A stretch of DNA of 64,000 nt from the NCBI GenBank assembly GCA_026874595.1, contig CM049320.1, positions 30,056,714-30,120,713 on the forward strand, read 5' to 3'. The notes beneath the pieces were generated by a model. The model was given only the letters and a program-made list of their open reading frames with translations. It searched no databases and was not told where the DNA came from. Numbering within the stretch: the first letter of the stretch is position 1; each line of letters begins with the position of its first letter. This DNA comes from Sipunculus nudus (taxonomy: Eukaryota; Annelida; Sipuncula; Golfingiida; Sipunculidae). Shown one piece after another: positions 36,561 through 49,659 of the stretch. The position numbers and the translations under genes were made by a program.

Positions 36561-38430
36561 AAATATTTTTAGGACATTTCGAAAATGGGCCAATGAAGAA
36601 TCGATCAGATTTCGGTTTGGATCATTCACCTGATCAGAATTATTTAATGTCAACGAGGAATATTCACAAATACGCAGTCACATATGTACAAATAAACCTG
36701 GGAATATGGGTCGAACAAGTGAATACAAACACAGTTTTGGGACCCCCCCCCCCCTCCACGACCCGCTTTGCGAGGCTTGCATTCTTTAGAATGCAGATTT
36801 CTAGTATTTCATAGCAGATCCCTTGTTATATAGCTAGGATTTCTTTTTTTACCAACATGATTTTATCAAGGTTTCATTTTAAGAAGTATTGTTTAAAAGT
36901 TAATTAACAATCTCGCTGTCTTTCTTCACGCAATGTCTTCCTGTAAGGTAAATAACCATCAACGTCCACCTTTCTATCTAAGATGTGGGATTTATCATGG
37001 ATGACATATTAAGATTGGACGGACGCCTTTCTTAGAATGTGAAAAACACTTCACTTTGACATAAGGCAGGAAACCGAAAATGGTTTTCCATGTAGTCGGA
37101 TTTATCAAACCCCACAAAAATGTGCCTATACCATAACTTTATGAAATAAACCGGTATGAATTAATCGAATCGAAAACAAATGGTTACGAAATGCTGCACC
37201 CAGAATCGTGAAATTAATTGTCAAGAGTGAATCTACAGCAAATTATGAAATATATTCAATTCGAGGCGTGTTGTTTCTTCATTTTACGTCCAACTGTAAA
37301 ACGTGCAAACTGTTAAACAACGGGTCATGTTTGAAGTATTTCTGTGCAGAAATCGTGCCGAACAGTTACTTAACATTACATTGTGACAATAGTCAACAAA
37401 CAGTGATGTACTGGGTAAGGCTGATTGAACATAATACTTTCGTTTGTTCGGGGGTGTCCCTCCTGACAGTTAGCATCACTAAAATTGAGTTTGGATGAGG
37501 CCGGCAGGTCCATTATATATTGGCCGGTCCATTATATATTGACTGCTAGTAACGTGATGCCACGGCGGTGTTTATTTAATCAGTCCGATATGTCTTTGAG
37601 CATTTGACAGTGCTCGTCACTTTGTTATTATCTATTGACTTTGGCAGTGCCAATATTTATCGTATTATTCTGATTTCCCATAAGGAAATACAAGTCCCGC
37701 GGTATGTAAAATCAGCCTATAAGAATAATAAGAACGGCGTCTTCAAGAGATCCAGCATTTAAATAAATATATTCACGCTTTATTGAATGTTTCTGGAAAT
37801 AACACATGGGACGTTGAGAAAAGCGAAAGAAACCATGACGTCATCAGAGCTGTCATCCAAAGTTATCATTATCATTTTCAAAATCTTTACTACTTTATCG
37901 AAAGATTTATGTGATTCAACGTGTGTTCGCAATTTGCGTAACTGTTCGGACTGATGGACAAAACGGGGAAAATGATTTTAGTGGTAGTCACAAAGTTGGT
38001 TGAATGTCACTACACTAATATTAACTTATCGTCAGCAATGTTCGAACCGAAAGAGCCTGTATTAATTTGTCAAATTATTAAAATAAATGGCAATAGCTCA
38101 ATCGTCGTTAAAGATATTGTTACTTTTATCAGGAGATTTATAACAATGATAATAAACGAGCCCGTATACTTGGTGTTTATCTTGAATTTTAGGTGGCGCT
38201 ACTGAGCTAGAAAATAATAGATACATGCACCACAATGGATAAAATATTGTCGACATCAAAGAATTAAACAATAGAATGGAGTCTGACAAATAATTGAGTT
38301 TAGCTTATGACTGTTGTAATTTGTAACCTGAAAGCCAATAGGAACAAATCAATGGTTGTAAAATCCAATGTAAAATAACACACATGGTATCCTGTTAGAC
38401 AAAATGGTGTCCCTTTATTTCCATACCTCC
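36561..38430. other. Unique sequence with a 12-base C run and a short duplication
   Basis: C12 lies at 36,743-36,754. At 37,500-37,540 the word GGTCCATTATATATT occurs twice in tandem. TGACGTCA lies at about 37,837. No gene is supported. Confidence 0.35.
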
Positions 38431-38439
38431 AATTTTCCA

Positions 38440-38530
38440 TCAATAGGGAACCGGAGCTTCAGATCAACCACTTGGAAGCCAGATTCCTGGTTCGATTGGG
38501 CAGACAGAGAAAGATGCTTGTGACTTAAGA
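38440..38530 (+). mobile_element. Possible tRNA-like SINE remnant
   Basis: CCTGGTTCGATTGGG (about 38,487-38,501) matches the pol III B-box pattern, and CCACTTGGAAGCCAG upstream looks like an anticodon-arm region. The A box is poor and no tail or flanking duplication is visible. Confidence 0.25.
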
Positions 38531-39703
38531 CAGTGGTACCACTCTCCCTTCTTATAACGTGGGGAATCGATGAATAATATCTGCATGCGTAAACATTTAG
38601 ATTTACATATAAGGTCTTTTTAATGCGTGGCATGTTCGTATAAATGTCTAACTTCGTCCATATTGATATGCCTATAGTTGGATAAGTAATTTAGCAGTAA
38701 CTGGATCAGTCCATGTTAGAGTGTAAAGACGTTCATTGCATGGCTTATTCTCCTCATAATATCATGTTATAACGGTTCGCCGGCCATCCTGAAACGGTCA
38801 GTTTGACCCTACAATGTGAGAGTTTGTTTGTACCAGCTGTGAGCGGTCAATATTAAAGCGGACATCCCAGACACGCCCATCTACAGTGTGATTCTGTGGT
38901 CACAGGAGTAGATAAAGGGGCGCCATCCCCTACCCCCCCCCCCCCCCTTACTTGTCGACCAACAAAAAATGGGAAAAATAAGCGCTTTATACCGAAAAAA
39001 ACACAGACGGATTTCGAATAAAGATTCTTTTAAAACAATTCATGATGCACCGTCACAACCTTAATTTTCTTAGTGTTACTTCATACTTGAACAAATAAAA
39101 AAACATTTCCACTTTAGTATAATAACATACAATGTTTCAGCTCTATGTGAATTATGTATGGAGGTGTTTATATGTCTGCAATAATTCATTTTATTAAATC
39201 CGCACCCTTATTCTATAACTTTACTTCCTTTGGTCTACATTGCTTTGGTCTACAAGGCGTTTTTTCATGGCGTGTGTTATATTACATCGCGAAGATTCAC
39301 ATGATCAAAAGCTTTAATTTTATTTAATGTTCACCCGAGATGAAAAAATGTACACCTGGAAATGTGTCTTCCTTTCTTTTTCCTTAATCTGAAATCGTGA
39401 ATAAAAGGAAGGACATTTATGAGAGCAACGGAGAGACTCAGTTTTCCGCTACCTCTAGACACTACTGAATGCCATGGATAATGCTAAGAATAGTTACAAT
39501 AACTATTTGTATAATGCATGTAAAATAAATGAGTTTACTTAAGGAGGCGCCCATGACCTTATGATGACCCGTTCTTCATGATGCTGTTAAAGGAATTATA
39601 TGTTCTGTGATCTGTGTATCAGCATTACTCAGAAAAATGAACCAGTCAAACCAACCATTAATAAAGAAGATTGAATTTTCTATGATTGTCATTTATTTTG
39701 CAG
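38531..39703. other. Unique sequence; 15-base C run at 38,933-38,947
   Basis: No frame or element beyond the homopolymer was recognised. Confidence 0.4.
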
Positions 39704-39865
39704 TTTGTGTCCCGGAGAGCCTTGAATATCCGAATGGGCATTCTTTTATATTTGACTTTAAGGTCTGCTTTGGGTCGTGATTACAGTCATTCGAAGGACG
39801 GCATTACAGAGGGCACACCTGTTGCATCATTATCGCTGTACACAGTAGGTTATCTTATATTAGGC
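39704..39865 (+). other. Possible 162-bp exon-like segment
   Basis: It has a strong pyrimidine-rich acceptor (TTTATTTTGCAG ending at 39,703) and a consensus donor GTGAGT at 39,866. The segment is a multiple of three and open in frame 0 (54 codons). A competing frame is open for only its first 24 codons. No known family is recognised, so a chance pseudo-exon remains possible. Confidence 0.2.
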
Positions 39866-40102
39866 GTGAGTGAGAAATTAAAACAACAAATAAAGGAATG
39901 TAAAAATCATCGCCCATCTCTATGATAACCGCCGTCATTTCCTGTGCTCGCAGGACTGACAGGACATACTGTCAACATGAACTGCTTATATGCGGTCAGA
40001 AATTCAACACGCAAGCAGGGAGATATTTTATCTATTTGATGTGTAACAACCGACTATTTTTGCACATACTTTGGGTAAGAAAGTACATCATCACATATTA
40101 CG

Positions 40103-40110
40103 GGTTTGCT
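40103..40110. repeat. Left 8-bp target-site duplication
   Basis: GGTTTGCT, repeated exactly at 40,966-40,973. Confidence 0.85.
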
Positions 40111-40965
40111 TAGGGCTGGGTATCGGTCCGCCTATTTCGGTACAATACGTATTGCGATACATTTTATTCGATACCGATACGTATTGACGATACGTTTCAC
40201 TTTTCTAATAAAAAGCTCTGTTTCTTGTTTTTATATAGTTTTTTTTTATCATACAACTTATTTAGTATGTTATACACTTAAGCAGCTTAAGCTTGATATT
40301 AAATGAATAAACCAACCAGTTGCTTTTAATTACTTCTTTGAGCCCTTAGCATCGCCTGCCCCCCGCACAAACGTGTTTTATTGCATTCGGTGGTGAAGAT
40401 CATAGGCTGATTTTTATGTCATGTAATTACACAGTTTTGTATAATTCTGTGAATATGAATCCCATTAGTCACTCTCCTGTTTGTACAGGATTTGTCCCCA
40501 GGCTTTAACCATTTATTTGACATCTGATGATGAACGCGGGGATTCCGAGTAAACTAAGACCGTTAAAAAAATAGAGATTGAATGACATATATAAAGGTAG
40601 GGTATGTACATGAATGTACCCTGTTCCTTGTAGCAATATGTGATGTGAATATAAGTTTCATTAATAGAGAGAAACGTTATTATCATTCTCCTATTATCGC
40701 CCACATGCGCATGCTTGTCATGGAAGTACTGACTTGTATGCGTATATACATTTATTAACAAGTCTAAAAAGCCAAAGCAACAAATGTATAGGCTGCAGTG
40801 CATTCAGATTTATAATATTTCGTGGTTATATGTAAAGTTATAGTTAGAATGATATGCATTAGCAAGCAATCGATACGAACAATACAGCATGCAACGCATT
40901 CCGGTTATCGTATCGACTTCGTGTATCGATTCATATCGATATATCGATATACTGATGCAGCCCAA
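40111..40965. mobile_element. Non-autonomous hAT-like transposon, 855 bp
   Basis: The left end begins TAGGGCTGGGTATCGG and the right end, reverse complemented, begins TTGGGCTGCATCAG. Both sub-termini are packed with GATACG/ATCGATA words. A perfect 8-bp target-site duplication (GGTTTGCT) is the hallmark of the hAT superfamily, and GGGCTGGG-type ends are common among its MITEs. The interior has no transposase-like frame, so it would depend on a transposase supplied elsewhere. Confidence 0.85.
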
Positions 40966-40973
40966 GGTTTGCT
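40966..40973. repeat. Right 8-bp target-site duplication
   Basis: GGTTTGCT, identical to 40,103-40,110. Confidence 0.85.
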
Positions 40974-43900
40974 GGTTTTATTTTAAGTATAATCGACCCT
41001 TAAAAATATGATTTATCAAGATTGACTATTTGTTTCTCAATACCATAAGGCATGCCTCTCAGACTTATCAAAACAACATTTCTTGTGTAAGAAGGGAAAA
41101 TGGACCTTCAGTCAAGGGGGCAAACACCTTAAACAATTAGAACACGTCTTATCCCAAAATGCTCTATTGCTTCTTGCCAATCATTTTCTTTTTTTGTAAT
41201 AAGACACCTGGGAAGATGAGAAATTTTGGTCTGTAAAGATCCACCCGTCTCTGCTCACACGTATAACATTCGAGGCGCTTTCAAAATTAGACCGTGTTTC
41301 TGTCACCGTGTTATATCCAGCTCAGCGCCATTTTCCGTCAGACCTCTTTGGATTTGCATGTCAATATCCAACCCTCTGTCAACGTTCAACCAATAATGGG
41401 CGGCTGGGTGACGGCATCGTGTCAGGCAGACTTTATTTGAACGAAGCAAGAATGCTAAAGGAAGATACTTTGAAAGTTCGATATGGGAACTTTGAAAGAA
41501 AGAAGACTTGGAAGGTTAGAGACCTATAGTGATGTAAGACTCTTTTATTTGGTTTCTTCTCAAATGTCATCTTTGTCCGATACCTTGCCTTCTCTTGCTT
41601 GTATTGTTTACTCTCTGTTTTATTTTTAAATTAAAGCATCAAAACGCTACAAAACAATGTTGGATGAAGTTGAAAACATTTGGGCAAAGGCGATGATCAC
41701 AACAAACCGTTCATCTGTCGTTGGTCTAATTTAATCAAACCTCCAACCAAAAAAAATCGCCTGGTATAAGGTGATATTCGTACACATAAAAGTATGTGCC
41801 TTACCATACCGCGACGTAGGAAAAGGTCAGACCTGGCTGATATATTTAACAAAAACATGAATACCAATCATTCCAAAACTTGTAAACAATAAGAAACATA
41901 TCCGGAAAAACGCTCCATGACATTTTATTTGGCCTTTAAAATGTTTATAAGACAAGGAGGTGAACGGGTCAGGTTGAGCTGGTCCGCAATCTTTTACCCT
42001 TTACCAGAGATATCACGTGATATCGGGCTGCCACGTCGCATTCCGGAACCTGACAACATCTACGCTAAAAGCCAGAAAGATAAAACCCTCGCCGGAAATT
42101 TGTTGTCGTCCCCTGACTTGGACGTCCTTTGTAACATGAAAACAACAAAATACCATGTTGACATATATTGCTTTTTGCTAAGATTACAGACAGTATTAAA
42201 ATCAGACTGAATCATATATCGCTGCTATGAAGAACTATCAGAAATGTAAGTTGCTTTCACAGATGGATATCTTAAACTCATATTTTTCACGTTCTGTACA
42301 TGCCAGTGGGAAATTATTTACTTTTTTTTATGATTTTACTGGGTTATACGACTACTTTAATCCCATGAACAAAATAAGGAATTAAAATCGCGTACAGGAC
42401 ATTAAGTTTGCTAACGTACAATAGGGGGTGATACTTAGATTTACACTGTGTGCCAATCAACAAGTCTGCAAGAATGTTTATTTCCATATATGTAATTTTT
42501 GCATATAGCTTTTGTAAATGAGAGAATGTAAGAAGTTTTGTTGTGTTTTATGGAAATTTGATTAACTTTGAAAAAATTATGTTAACTTTTCAGCAATTGC
42601 ACAAAGATTGTCAAAATGCATCGGGACCGATAGCAGGTCCGCTTGTCCCTATGTGCTTACCAATGAGATAAACCTTTTCATGTCATCTGCGTTTAAAGAA
42701 GTGGCTGAAGTATAGGACGATCATTTAAGGCTCAGTTAATGTCTAAATACACCCAATCAACTGACACTTTTTCTGTTCCATTTTTTTTCTCCGTTTTGGG
42801 TATGCAAATTTTAAATGTTTTTAAATGATTTTACGACACAATAATCAAGAAGAAAAGTGTATTGGAGCAAAGCGGAACGCTATATAGATACTGGAGGGGC
42901 AAGTTAATACATTAATTTATACATTTTACCAAATCTAACAACCCTTCATAACATTACTTACATTAATAAAAATATACACTGAAATCGTGTATGTTCGGAT
43001 GACATCACAGAAATACATTATAATTTTCATTAAAGTAAGAAAACAGACTGAAAGCTTAGTTCAAGTAGTAACTGATGCAGAAGAAAACTTTCCAAAGCTA
43101 GCTAATGCTGGGTCTGATGGAAGCCCCTAGCGTGCCCTTGATATTGGAGATGCTACCTCGGTAGAACATAAATAGACTCTAGAAGGTTATAAAACGCTAG
43201 ATGGAATGGAACCCGTTGCGAGGCCGGGTGATTAAAGACAAATTATTCAGGCATACATTTTCTCCGGGCGACCGCGGTTGCCTCTTTACGGCATAGAGTA
43301 AATTCCTTGTGGCGCGGTTAGCGACACGTTTAGCTGCGGGCTTCCTCCCGGCTAGAGGATATATCCATGTATAATCTCGGTTACTCAAGGCCTTCCCATT
43401 ATCTGACAAAGAATAAACTAAGATAGGTATTCAGTTACTCCAGGGTGAAATTATTTACTCCGCGGGACCGTGTTAAATCGTTGAGCTTTTGACACAGGGG
43501 ATAACAACGATTTCGGTAATTTTTTTCTCCCCAATACTTTCCTGTCTTAAAAAAAACGACCTCGCATCGAACTTGTCTCGTAAAATGTAAACGCCAACAC
43601 ACTACTGTGTTTTTCCATCTAACTCAATACAAGTCTCACGTACAGCGTGTGTATTACTTTGAGAATGTTTTGTTTCTTTTTATACCCTCCTTCCATCGAT
43701 GTGTTAGTGATCTCCTATGATAAAGATAAAAAAAAACAGTTCCGGTCGTGGTGTTTGACTATTGGGTCGGAATTGGAGAACTAGGAGTGTGGCATTTGAA
43801 ACTGGCATCGGCAGATATAAGCCTGTGTCGGACCTGTCCTACTTTTTTAAAGATAAGGTTGATCATAGGGGGCGTCAGACCGTCTTGTATCAGGTTCGTC

Positions 43901-46177
43901 TAAACTTAAATCTGAGGCTCCGGGCATCAGGGATTTGGGATTACAGGATATGTGATAAGCAGGTCACTCGAGAATATAAAAATTTCTAAAACACTTTTCA
44001 TAACAAAAGCTGGGCTTTTGGTCTGACCTTTGACCCTTTTGAACAACTTTGAAACTAAAATCCGTTCTAAAAGGAGAGAATGTTGCATTTTCAAATAATT
44101 AAAAGACAATATGTTATTTACAATTATGGTCCAAATATACTGCTGCCCAAGTTACCTACAACAATTAGTCTCTCATAAACCAGTATTTGGACACCGTGTC
44201 TTCAATAGATTTTTTTAAATTTTAACCAACACGGCCAATTGTAACTCTCCATCAAATTTTGGATTGAAGGATACCAGATTACTTTAGAACATAATTTCAT
44301 AATAGTACACGTTATTTTCGATTTCACTAATATATAAAAAAAAGTATGAATGCATGTACATTTATATTAAGCAATGGTGACTTGCTTGTGTCATGCAGTC
44401 ACTTCATTGTTATATGTCGTCCCGACAAGCATGCGCACTTGGGACTTAAACAGGAGCGTCTTGGTTTTGGTGGGTCGGCTGTTCTCGCAACGCTTATAAA
44501 CAGTAAGTGTGAATATACAGCCCACAAATCAGTAACTCTTATCATTATGAAAATGTAGGTTATGGGTTTTTATATTCGATGATACACATAAATATGAGCT
44601 TTCTGTGTCTGTGTATCTTACCCAAGAACTCAGTGCCACCCGTCGCAGACAGGTGTCGCTATTTAGGACGGAAACGTCTATTGACGTTGACCTGGTGCTT
44701 TGCCTTTAGCGGCTGTGTATACTAGTGAAGAGTCTTCACTCAACAAATTATCTCCGGATGGAATTTGTTCCGTGGTGTTCATAAATATCCGCACTGAATC
44801 CATTTAATGTCTTTGATTAGATTGGCAAAAACATGTACGGCTTGGGTTTCTCATAAAGATTTCAAATGACACCCTTGTTTGAGAAACAAATCTCATACAT
44901 AAATTCATGATTAATGCAAATACGTGTATAAAAAGGGTGAGCGTATATCGCTTCCTAGGAAATAGTTGTCAGTTATTTCATATTATTTCTTTCATAATGG
45001 GCCAGAGAAACACAATTAGCCGCTATCGCTGTCATAGAAACATACAAATGTTGGCCCAAGCTTCATTATCAGCTCTGCGGGAGCAGGATTATTTTGAATT
45101 CAAGACGAATTAATTTTCTTTCTACGCCAATAAACTGTAAAATACGTGTCACGTGATGTGATAAATGGAACGTCATGTAGTGTTAATAAGAGAACACTGT
45201 AAATAATTCTCAGAGATAAAAGTCAGCATTTTTATATTTCTGACAACTGATCTTGCTAGTTAAGCCTGATAACCAGGGTTCTTTGGTTGTATCTGTGACT
45301 AATTGCCGGCTAATTAGGGGATTTAATTGGCTATGTTCTAATCGGGTTTATAGTTTTTTTAAACAAAAGTGACGGGAACTTGGGACCACACGGTCTCAGA
45401 AAGCTAGAGTCCACAATAATGAGACGCATGCGTTGTATGGGTGGGCCATGCATATTCATAATGTTTAATGTGACGCGTCCTGTGTTAATTGCATTTAACA
45501 TCCAAACCGGACCAAACCTGTGGAATGTTAACTTTAAAATGATTCTTAACTAAATCGGACTGGCCCTTCTTTAATTATAATCAATTCATGTCCCGACTTC
45601 TGCTCATTATGAAACAACGTCATAACCTTATAAATATTAAAGAGGTCGATTTGTTTCCCGACGTCCCTGCGTCAGCACTGTAGGGTACGCAGTCAGTGAT
45701 GGATCTTTCGTGTAGGAGGAAAGAAATCATAGCCAGATGTCGCATGAAATAGTCTATACTTTCTTCTTTGAAAACTTCTTTGGTAACTTGATTTTTAATA
45801 TCCCGCCACATGCGTCAGGTCATATATGTCTTTATAGTAGGCCAGGAGTTGACATTACGCTAAAATAGGAAATATGAGTATTCACGTGCGTCATCGGGCT
45901 CGCAACTATCGTACATGACTTGTTACGAATTTGTATTAATCAGTACATTGCATCAGTCGATTCTGTGGCGAGTCTTGAGGAAAGACGGACAATGGAGGTC
46001 AGACTGATTTACTACGGTTTAATGTTTTTCGAGAAGTGTATAGAATTTGTTGTAGTCTGATAGCCGCAACTTAGAATTTGTTTTCTATTATTATATCGAG
46101 CAGTGCTGTTTATGAATAGACCTTGTCCACACATCAGTTTTATACCCACTTCTGATAGACAGCTTGTATTATGGTAT
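40974..46177. other. Long stretch without a recognised gene
   Basis: GC-richer patches occur at about 41,980-42,130 and 43,200-43,400, each with frames of 70-97 codons of unknown nature. A possible 104-bp exon-like segment lies at 44,399-44,502 plus (acceptor GTGTCATGCAG, donor GTAAGT). TAAT-core words cluster near 45,297-45,350. None is strong enough for a gene call. Confidence 0.35.
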
Positions 46178-46193
46178 GTTCACCTGGTCAACA

Positions 46194-46390
46194 GGACAAT
46201 TACCCCCCGGACAATTACCCCCCGGACAATTTCCCCCTGGACAATTACCCCCCAGACAATTACCCCCCGGACAATTACCCCCTAGGACAATTACCCCCTT
46301 GGGTAACTACCCCCAGACAACTACCCCCCAGACAATTACCCCCTGGTACAATTACCTCGCGGACAACTACCCCCCGGACAACTACCCCCA
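46194..46390 (+). repeat. 15-bp minisatellite, left arm
   Basis: Thirteen units of GGACAAYTACCCCCC, 14-16 bp each. Later units tend to GGACAACTACCCCC. C5-C6 runs every 15 bases mean regularly spaced G runs on the minus strand. Confidence 0.95.
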
Positions 46391-46963
46391 TGGTATAATA
46401 ACACTTTTAAAGTACACATTGTACAAACTAAAAGTAAAATATTCCGATTGTAAGTAAAACAAATACCGGTGATGACATATTTCAAACCAAGCATAGGTAC
46501 ATCCATCATGTGTATTGTGAAAATTGAAAAAAAATCCATTATATCAAGTTTTCAGTAGCTGTTTACTAGTTCTGGGCAATGCCTCTCAGATGATTGTATT
46601 GTGTATTGTTTATTGTAAAAAAAAATTGTAAATATATGGGAAAAAAAATTATATAAAATACGCTTAACATTGGCAAGTTGTAAAACAAAAGATTTGTAAA
46701 CATATGGTCCATATAACCAACCGCAAGCTTACAATATAATTCCATATAAATATGGAATACCATTCATTCTGATCTATTCTTACCAGTCTCTATAAGTAAT
46801 ATCATAATAAGTAATAGCATGATATTATTATCTAAAGAGATTTTCTTTTTATTTTTTGTTTGCAATTAATTTTATTATTTCTTTGGCATTCTGTGCTACT
46901 CATAAGCAACACAGAATATATTTAAATGTATACCGTGTACTTTAAATGTGTTATTTATACCAC

Positions 46964-47067
46964 GGGGATAATTGTCCAGGGGGTAGTTGTCTGGGGGGTA
47001 GTTGTCTGGGGGGTAATTGTCCAGGGGGAAATTGTCCGGGGGGTAATTGTCTGGGGGGTAGTTGTCC
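46964..47067 (-). repeat. 15-bp minisatellite, right arm (inverted)
   Basis: Seven units of GGGGGGTARTTGTCY, the reverse complement of the left-arm unit, with the same A/G alternation at the sixth base before GTC. Confidence 0.95.
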
Positions 47068-47081
47068 TAGAGCCGTTCACC

Positions 47082-49230
47082 GGTCCGTTAGTATTTCGAT
47101 GTCGCATTGTTAACTTAGCAGATTTTCATGAAAAACATATGAACAGTAAAACAATTCAAACGAGGCAAAATTCGCGCATATCTTATGATGTCGTAGGTCA
47201 CCAGACTTTATTGTGTTATTGTGATATATTTTCAAGCATTAGGATTTTATTTTAATTTAATTATGAGTATTCACTTATAAAGTATTTAGCCTTAGTTCCA
47301 ATCTCAGCACATTCTGCGCATACATATTTAGGTCAAAGGTCACAATACTTGCGACGGGCGTATAATACGATTTCAGGGTGCTCTTGCTCAAGGATGAGTT
47401 AATGCCTTACTATTAATATTTCATTTTATGTTTCAATGAAGTTAATTGTAGAACAAATAATGGGATTTATTCTTAATTTATCTTTCTTTAAAATTATCAA
47501 GTAAAAGTATCATGCATTGGGACAGTAGACATGTACCATCCCTTTAGAAAGTTCTGGATTGAACTTATAATTTGTTTATAAATTTTAAATGTTCTATATG
47601 AAAAGAACCCGTAGATGACCTTTTATGGGTCCGAGAAGAATCCTCCTATGCATGTGTCCTCCAAAAACCTTCAGCAGTCTAAAACAGAGCCTTGATGGCT
47701 CGATCTAATCCTCTTAATTAGGATCTCATTACTAGGGCACATATTGGTCGCATGCTTACAATGAAGAAGATGCTCAAAGAGAGCTGGTCTTCTCCTGCTC
47801 TGCCTTTACAATGTGAAGCCTAATAATTTAATGATAATCGTATCGCTAAGATGCAATGTGCGAAATGTGATGCAAAACTAAACTTTGTAATAACAATTCC
47901 AACCGGACATCACAGATTTGCGCAGCATATATTTCAGTTATCACTAAAATAGACAATTCAACAATGCAGGTAGAAAGAAGATTAAAGAAACGGAACCCAT
48001 TATGTGTAGACGCCTGCAGCGTCTTGCACCGTTAACGGACGTCTGTTTCGTCGCCTCCCCATATATAAAGATAAGGGTGTTTGACCACGATACGATCGTA
48101 TTTCCCGAAAAAGGCAGTCTTATTTTCAGTTTCACGGATGGGGTAACATTATAACTTCTTCGCCGTGGCAAAAGTATATTATTTTCGATACAATTGTAAC
48201 ATATTGGCAAGTGTAAATGTAATTTACTTTAGTTATTATGTATTTTGTCTAAGAAGACACGGGTCTTACTTCTCATAACCGCAAAGAATGTATATTAGTT
48301 AGATATAAACTTATAGATATAGTTGTATATGTAGCGGTGACAATGCTTTGTGTACTGGTCCCGGTTTTGAAGGGATATAGGCTTGATTAACAGGGAATAT
48401 ATGCAATTAGGTTATCAAAACAGAATTTGTCTTTACAAATGAGATACTCGAGTTACTGACGGGCTTTCTCCCTTTAATTTTCAGAGATCATACTGACTTA
48501 GAATCCCACCTAAGTGCATACATGCGGTGGTCACTATAAAATGTACTCTCAGATATTCTAACATTTTATGGTCATCCTTGACGGCTGGCTTTATGTGATG
48601 CGGAACCCTTCCGCCAGAGGCCAGTGGTGGCCGGGACCACTTGTTTGAACCCGCAAACTTTAAAATAAAATGTGTTACATTTCATGGAAACACCTTCTGT
48701 TTACATTTCACATGTGCATGCTTACAAAATATCACTTATTCTGTGAAGTCCTTACCACAAAACACTAGTTTAAGAAAAATGCCTTAAACAGTTCTTATCT
48801 ACATGAACATGAACTACATTAACCTCATCACTACCTTAATACCCCTACGCTGCTGGTATTTATAGAACCCCCCCCCCCCCCCCCCCAGTCCACTATGGTG
48901 AGAGAATTTCCGTACCTACAATCCGTAACCAGCAGAGTCGTACCACTGTAGATCCGATTCTGCCCAGTGCATGTAATGCGGCCGTTATTATCAGTAAGAA
49001 GTGGGAGATAGGCCTAGATATAGGTTTGGTTGTACAGACAGTGGTAAGTATAGGCTATAGTCGGGCAGACTAGCGGGTCCAATATTTCATAATCATTGAG
49101 CGCAAATAGGCGGACTGACTAAGCCTATTACAGAGTGCGGTCTGCTGATGAAATAATAAGCCAGTCCAGCTGCGGAGAGATCGATGTCTCACGCCGATGG
49201 CAGGTTATAAGAATCTTCGCCAATAGCCTG
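47082..49230. other. Unique sequence; 19-base C run at 48,868-48,886
   Basis: Short frames only. At 48,600-48,660 the minus strand has GCGGGTTCAAAC and a hairpin-like GTGGTCCCGGCCACCAC. This could be a decayed SINE head, but no full element can be drawn. Confidence 0.35.
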
Positions 49231-49464
49231 TCACTTTGACGTCGGCTTATCAATCTGCGCCACGCTAAAACCCAGTGTGGCAGGACTTGGCCTGCCGGAG
49301 GTGCCCCGCGGATAATCCCCGTAAACATCCACAAACAAGCGTCCTCCTTGCACTCGTAATATATGCAGGGTATGCAGATTTACTGTCAGGTTAGTCCATA
49401 AGACTGGAATGTTAAACTTTCCCTGTGTGAGAGTTAGACCCAGTTGTGGCTCTGTTATAAACAC
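49231..49464 (-). other. 77-codon minus-strand open frame in a GC-rich island
   Basis: The frame ends at a TGA (49,231-49,233) and reads as a non-repetitive mixed peptide. Another minus frame (49,128-49,334) is open in the same island. Its upstream half overlaps the duplicated segment described at 49,341-49,645, so the frame may be partly repeat-derived. No family is recognised. Confidence 0.15.
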
Positions 49465-49645
49465 AGACTGTGTTTACAACAGAGCTACAACTGGGTCTGT
49501 AAATATAGCGTGAGTGTGTGTGTGTGTGTGTATTCAGCTAGTGTCCTCATTGCACTGGTAATATACGCAGGGTATGCAGATAAATATTTGGGTGATTTTT
49601 TATGAAAGGGCGACTAGAATTTAACATTCCCGTGTGGGTGTTTGT
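49341..49645 (+). repeat. Diverged direct duplication around a hairpin
   Basis: GTCCTCCTTGCACTCGTAAT (49,341) and GTCCTCATTGCACTGGTAAT (49,543) start two ~100-bp copies. They share ATATRCGCAGGGTATGCAGA-type sequence and end in similar TTAAACTTTCCC / TTTAACATTCCC segments. A near-perfect hairpin and a (GT)n tract (49,511-49,531) lie between them. Confidence 0.65.
49437..49497. repeat. 29-bp inverted repeat (hairpin)
   Basis: The arms 49,437-49,465 and 49,469-49,497 pair at 27 of 29 positions around a 3-base loop. The outer word is GACCCAGTTGTGGCTCTG. Read as minus-strand RNA or as DNA, the two mismatches become wobble pairs on one strand. It may be a small MITE remnant or a structured RNA; nothing decides between them. 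Confidence 0.85.
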
Positions 49646-49659
49646 GTAGGGGGGGGGGG

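Larger units (their letters stand above)
46185..47074. mobile_element. Foldback element with 15-bp minisatellite arms
   Basis: The left arm (46,194-46,390) is 13 units of GGACAATTACCCCCC with small variants. The right arm (46,964-47,067) is about seven units of the reverse complement. Inside both arrays the inversion continues: TGGTATAATAACACTTTTAA (from 46,391) is mirrored at 46,935-46,962. A ~517-bp AT-rich centre has no coherent frame. GTTCACC flanks both sides (46,178-46,184 and 47,075-47,081), a possible target-site duplication. The frames of Pro-Pro-Asp-Asn-Tyr or Val-Val-Trp-Gly repeats are translations of the array, not proteins. Confidence 0.75.

Noticed and set aside
46171-46457. 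Pro/Asp/Asn/Tyr repeat proteins in three overlapping frames
   Set aside because: All are translations of the same 15-bp minisatellite. The unit length divides by three, so any frame stays open.
46926-47255. 109-codon frame with Val/Trp/Gly repeats
   Set aside because: Translation of the inverted 15-bp array in the right arm.
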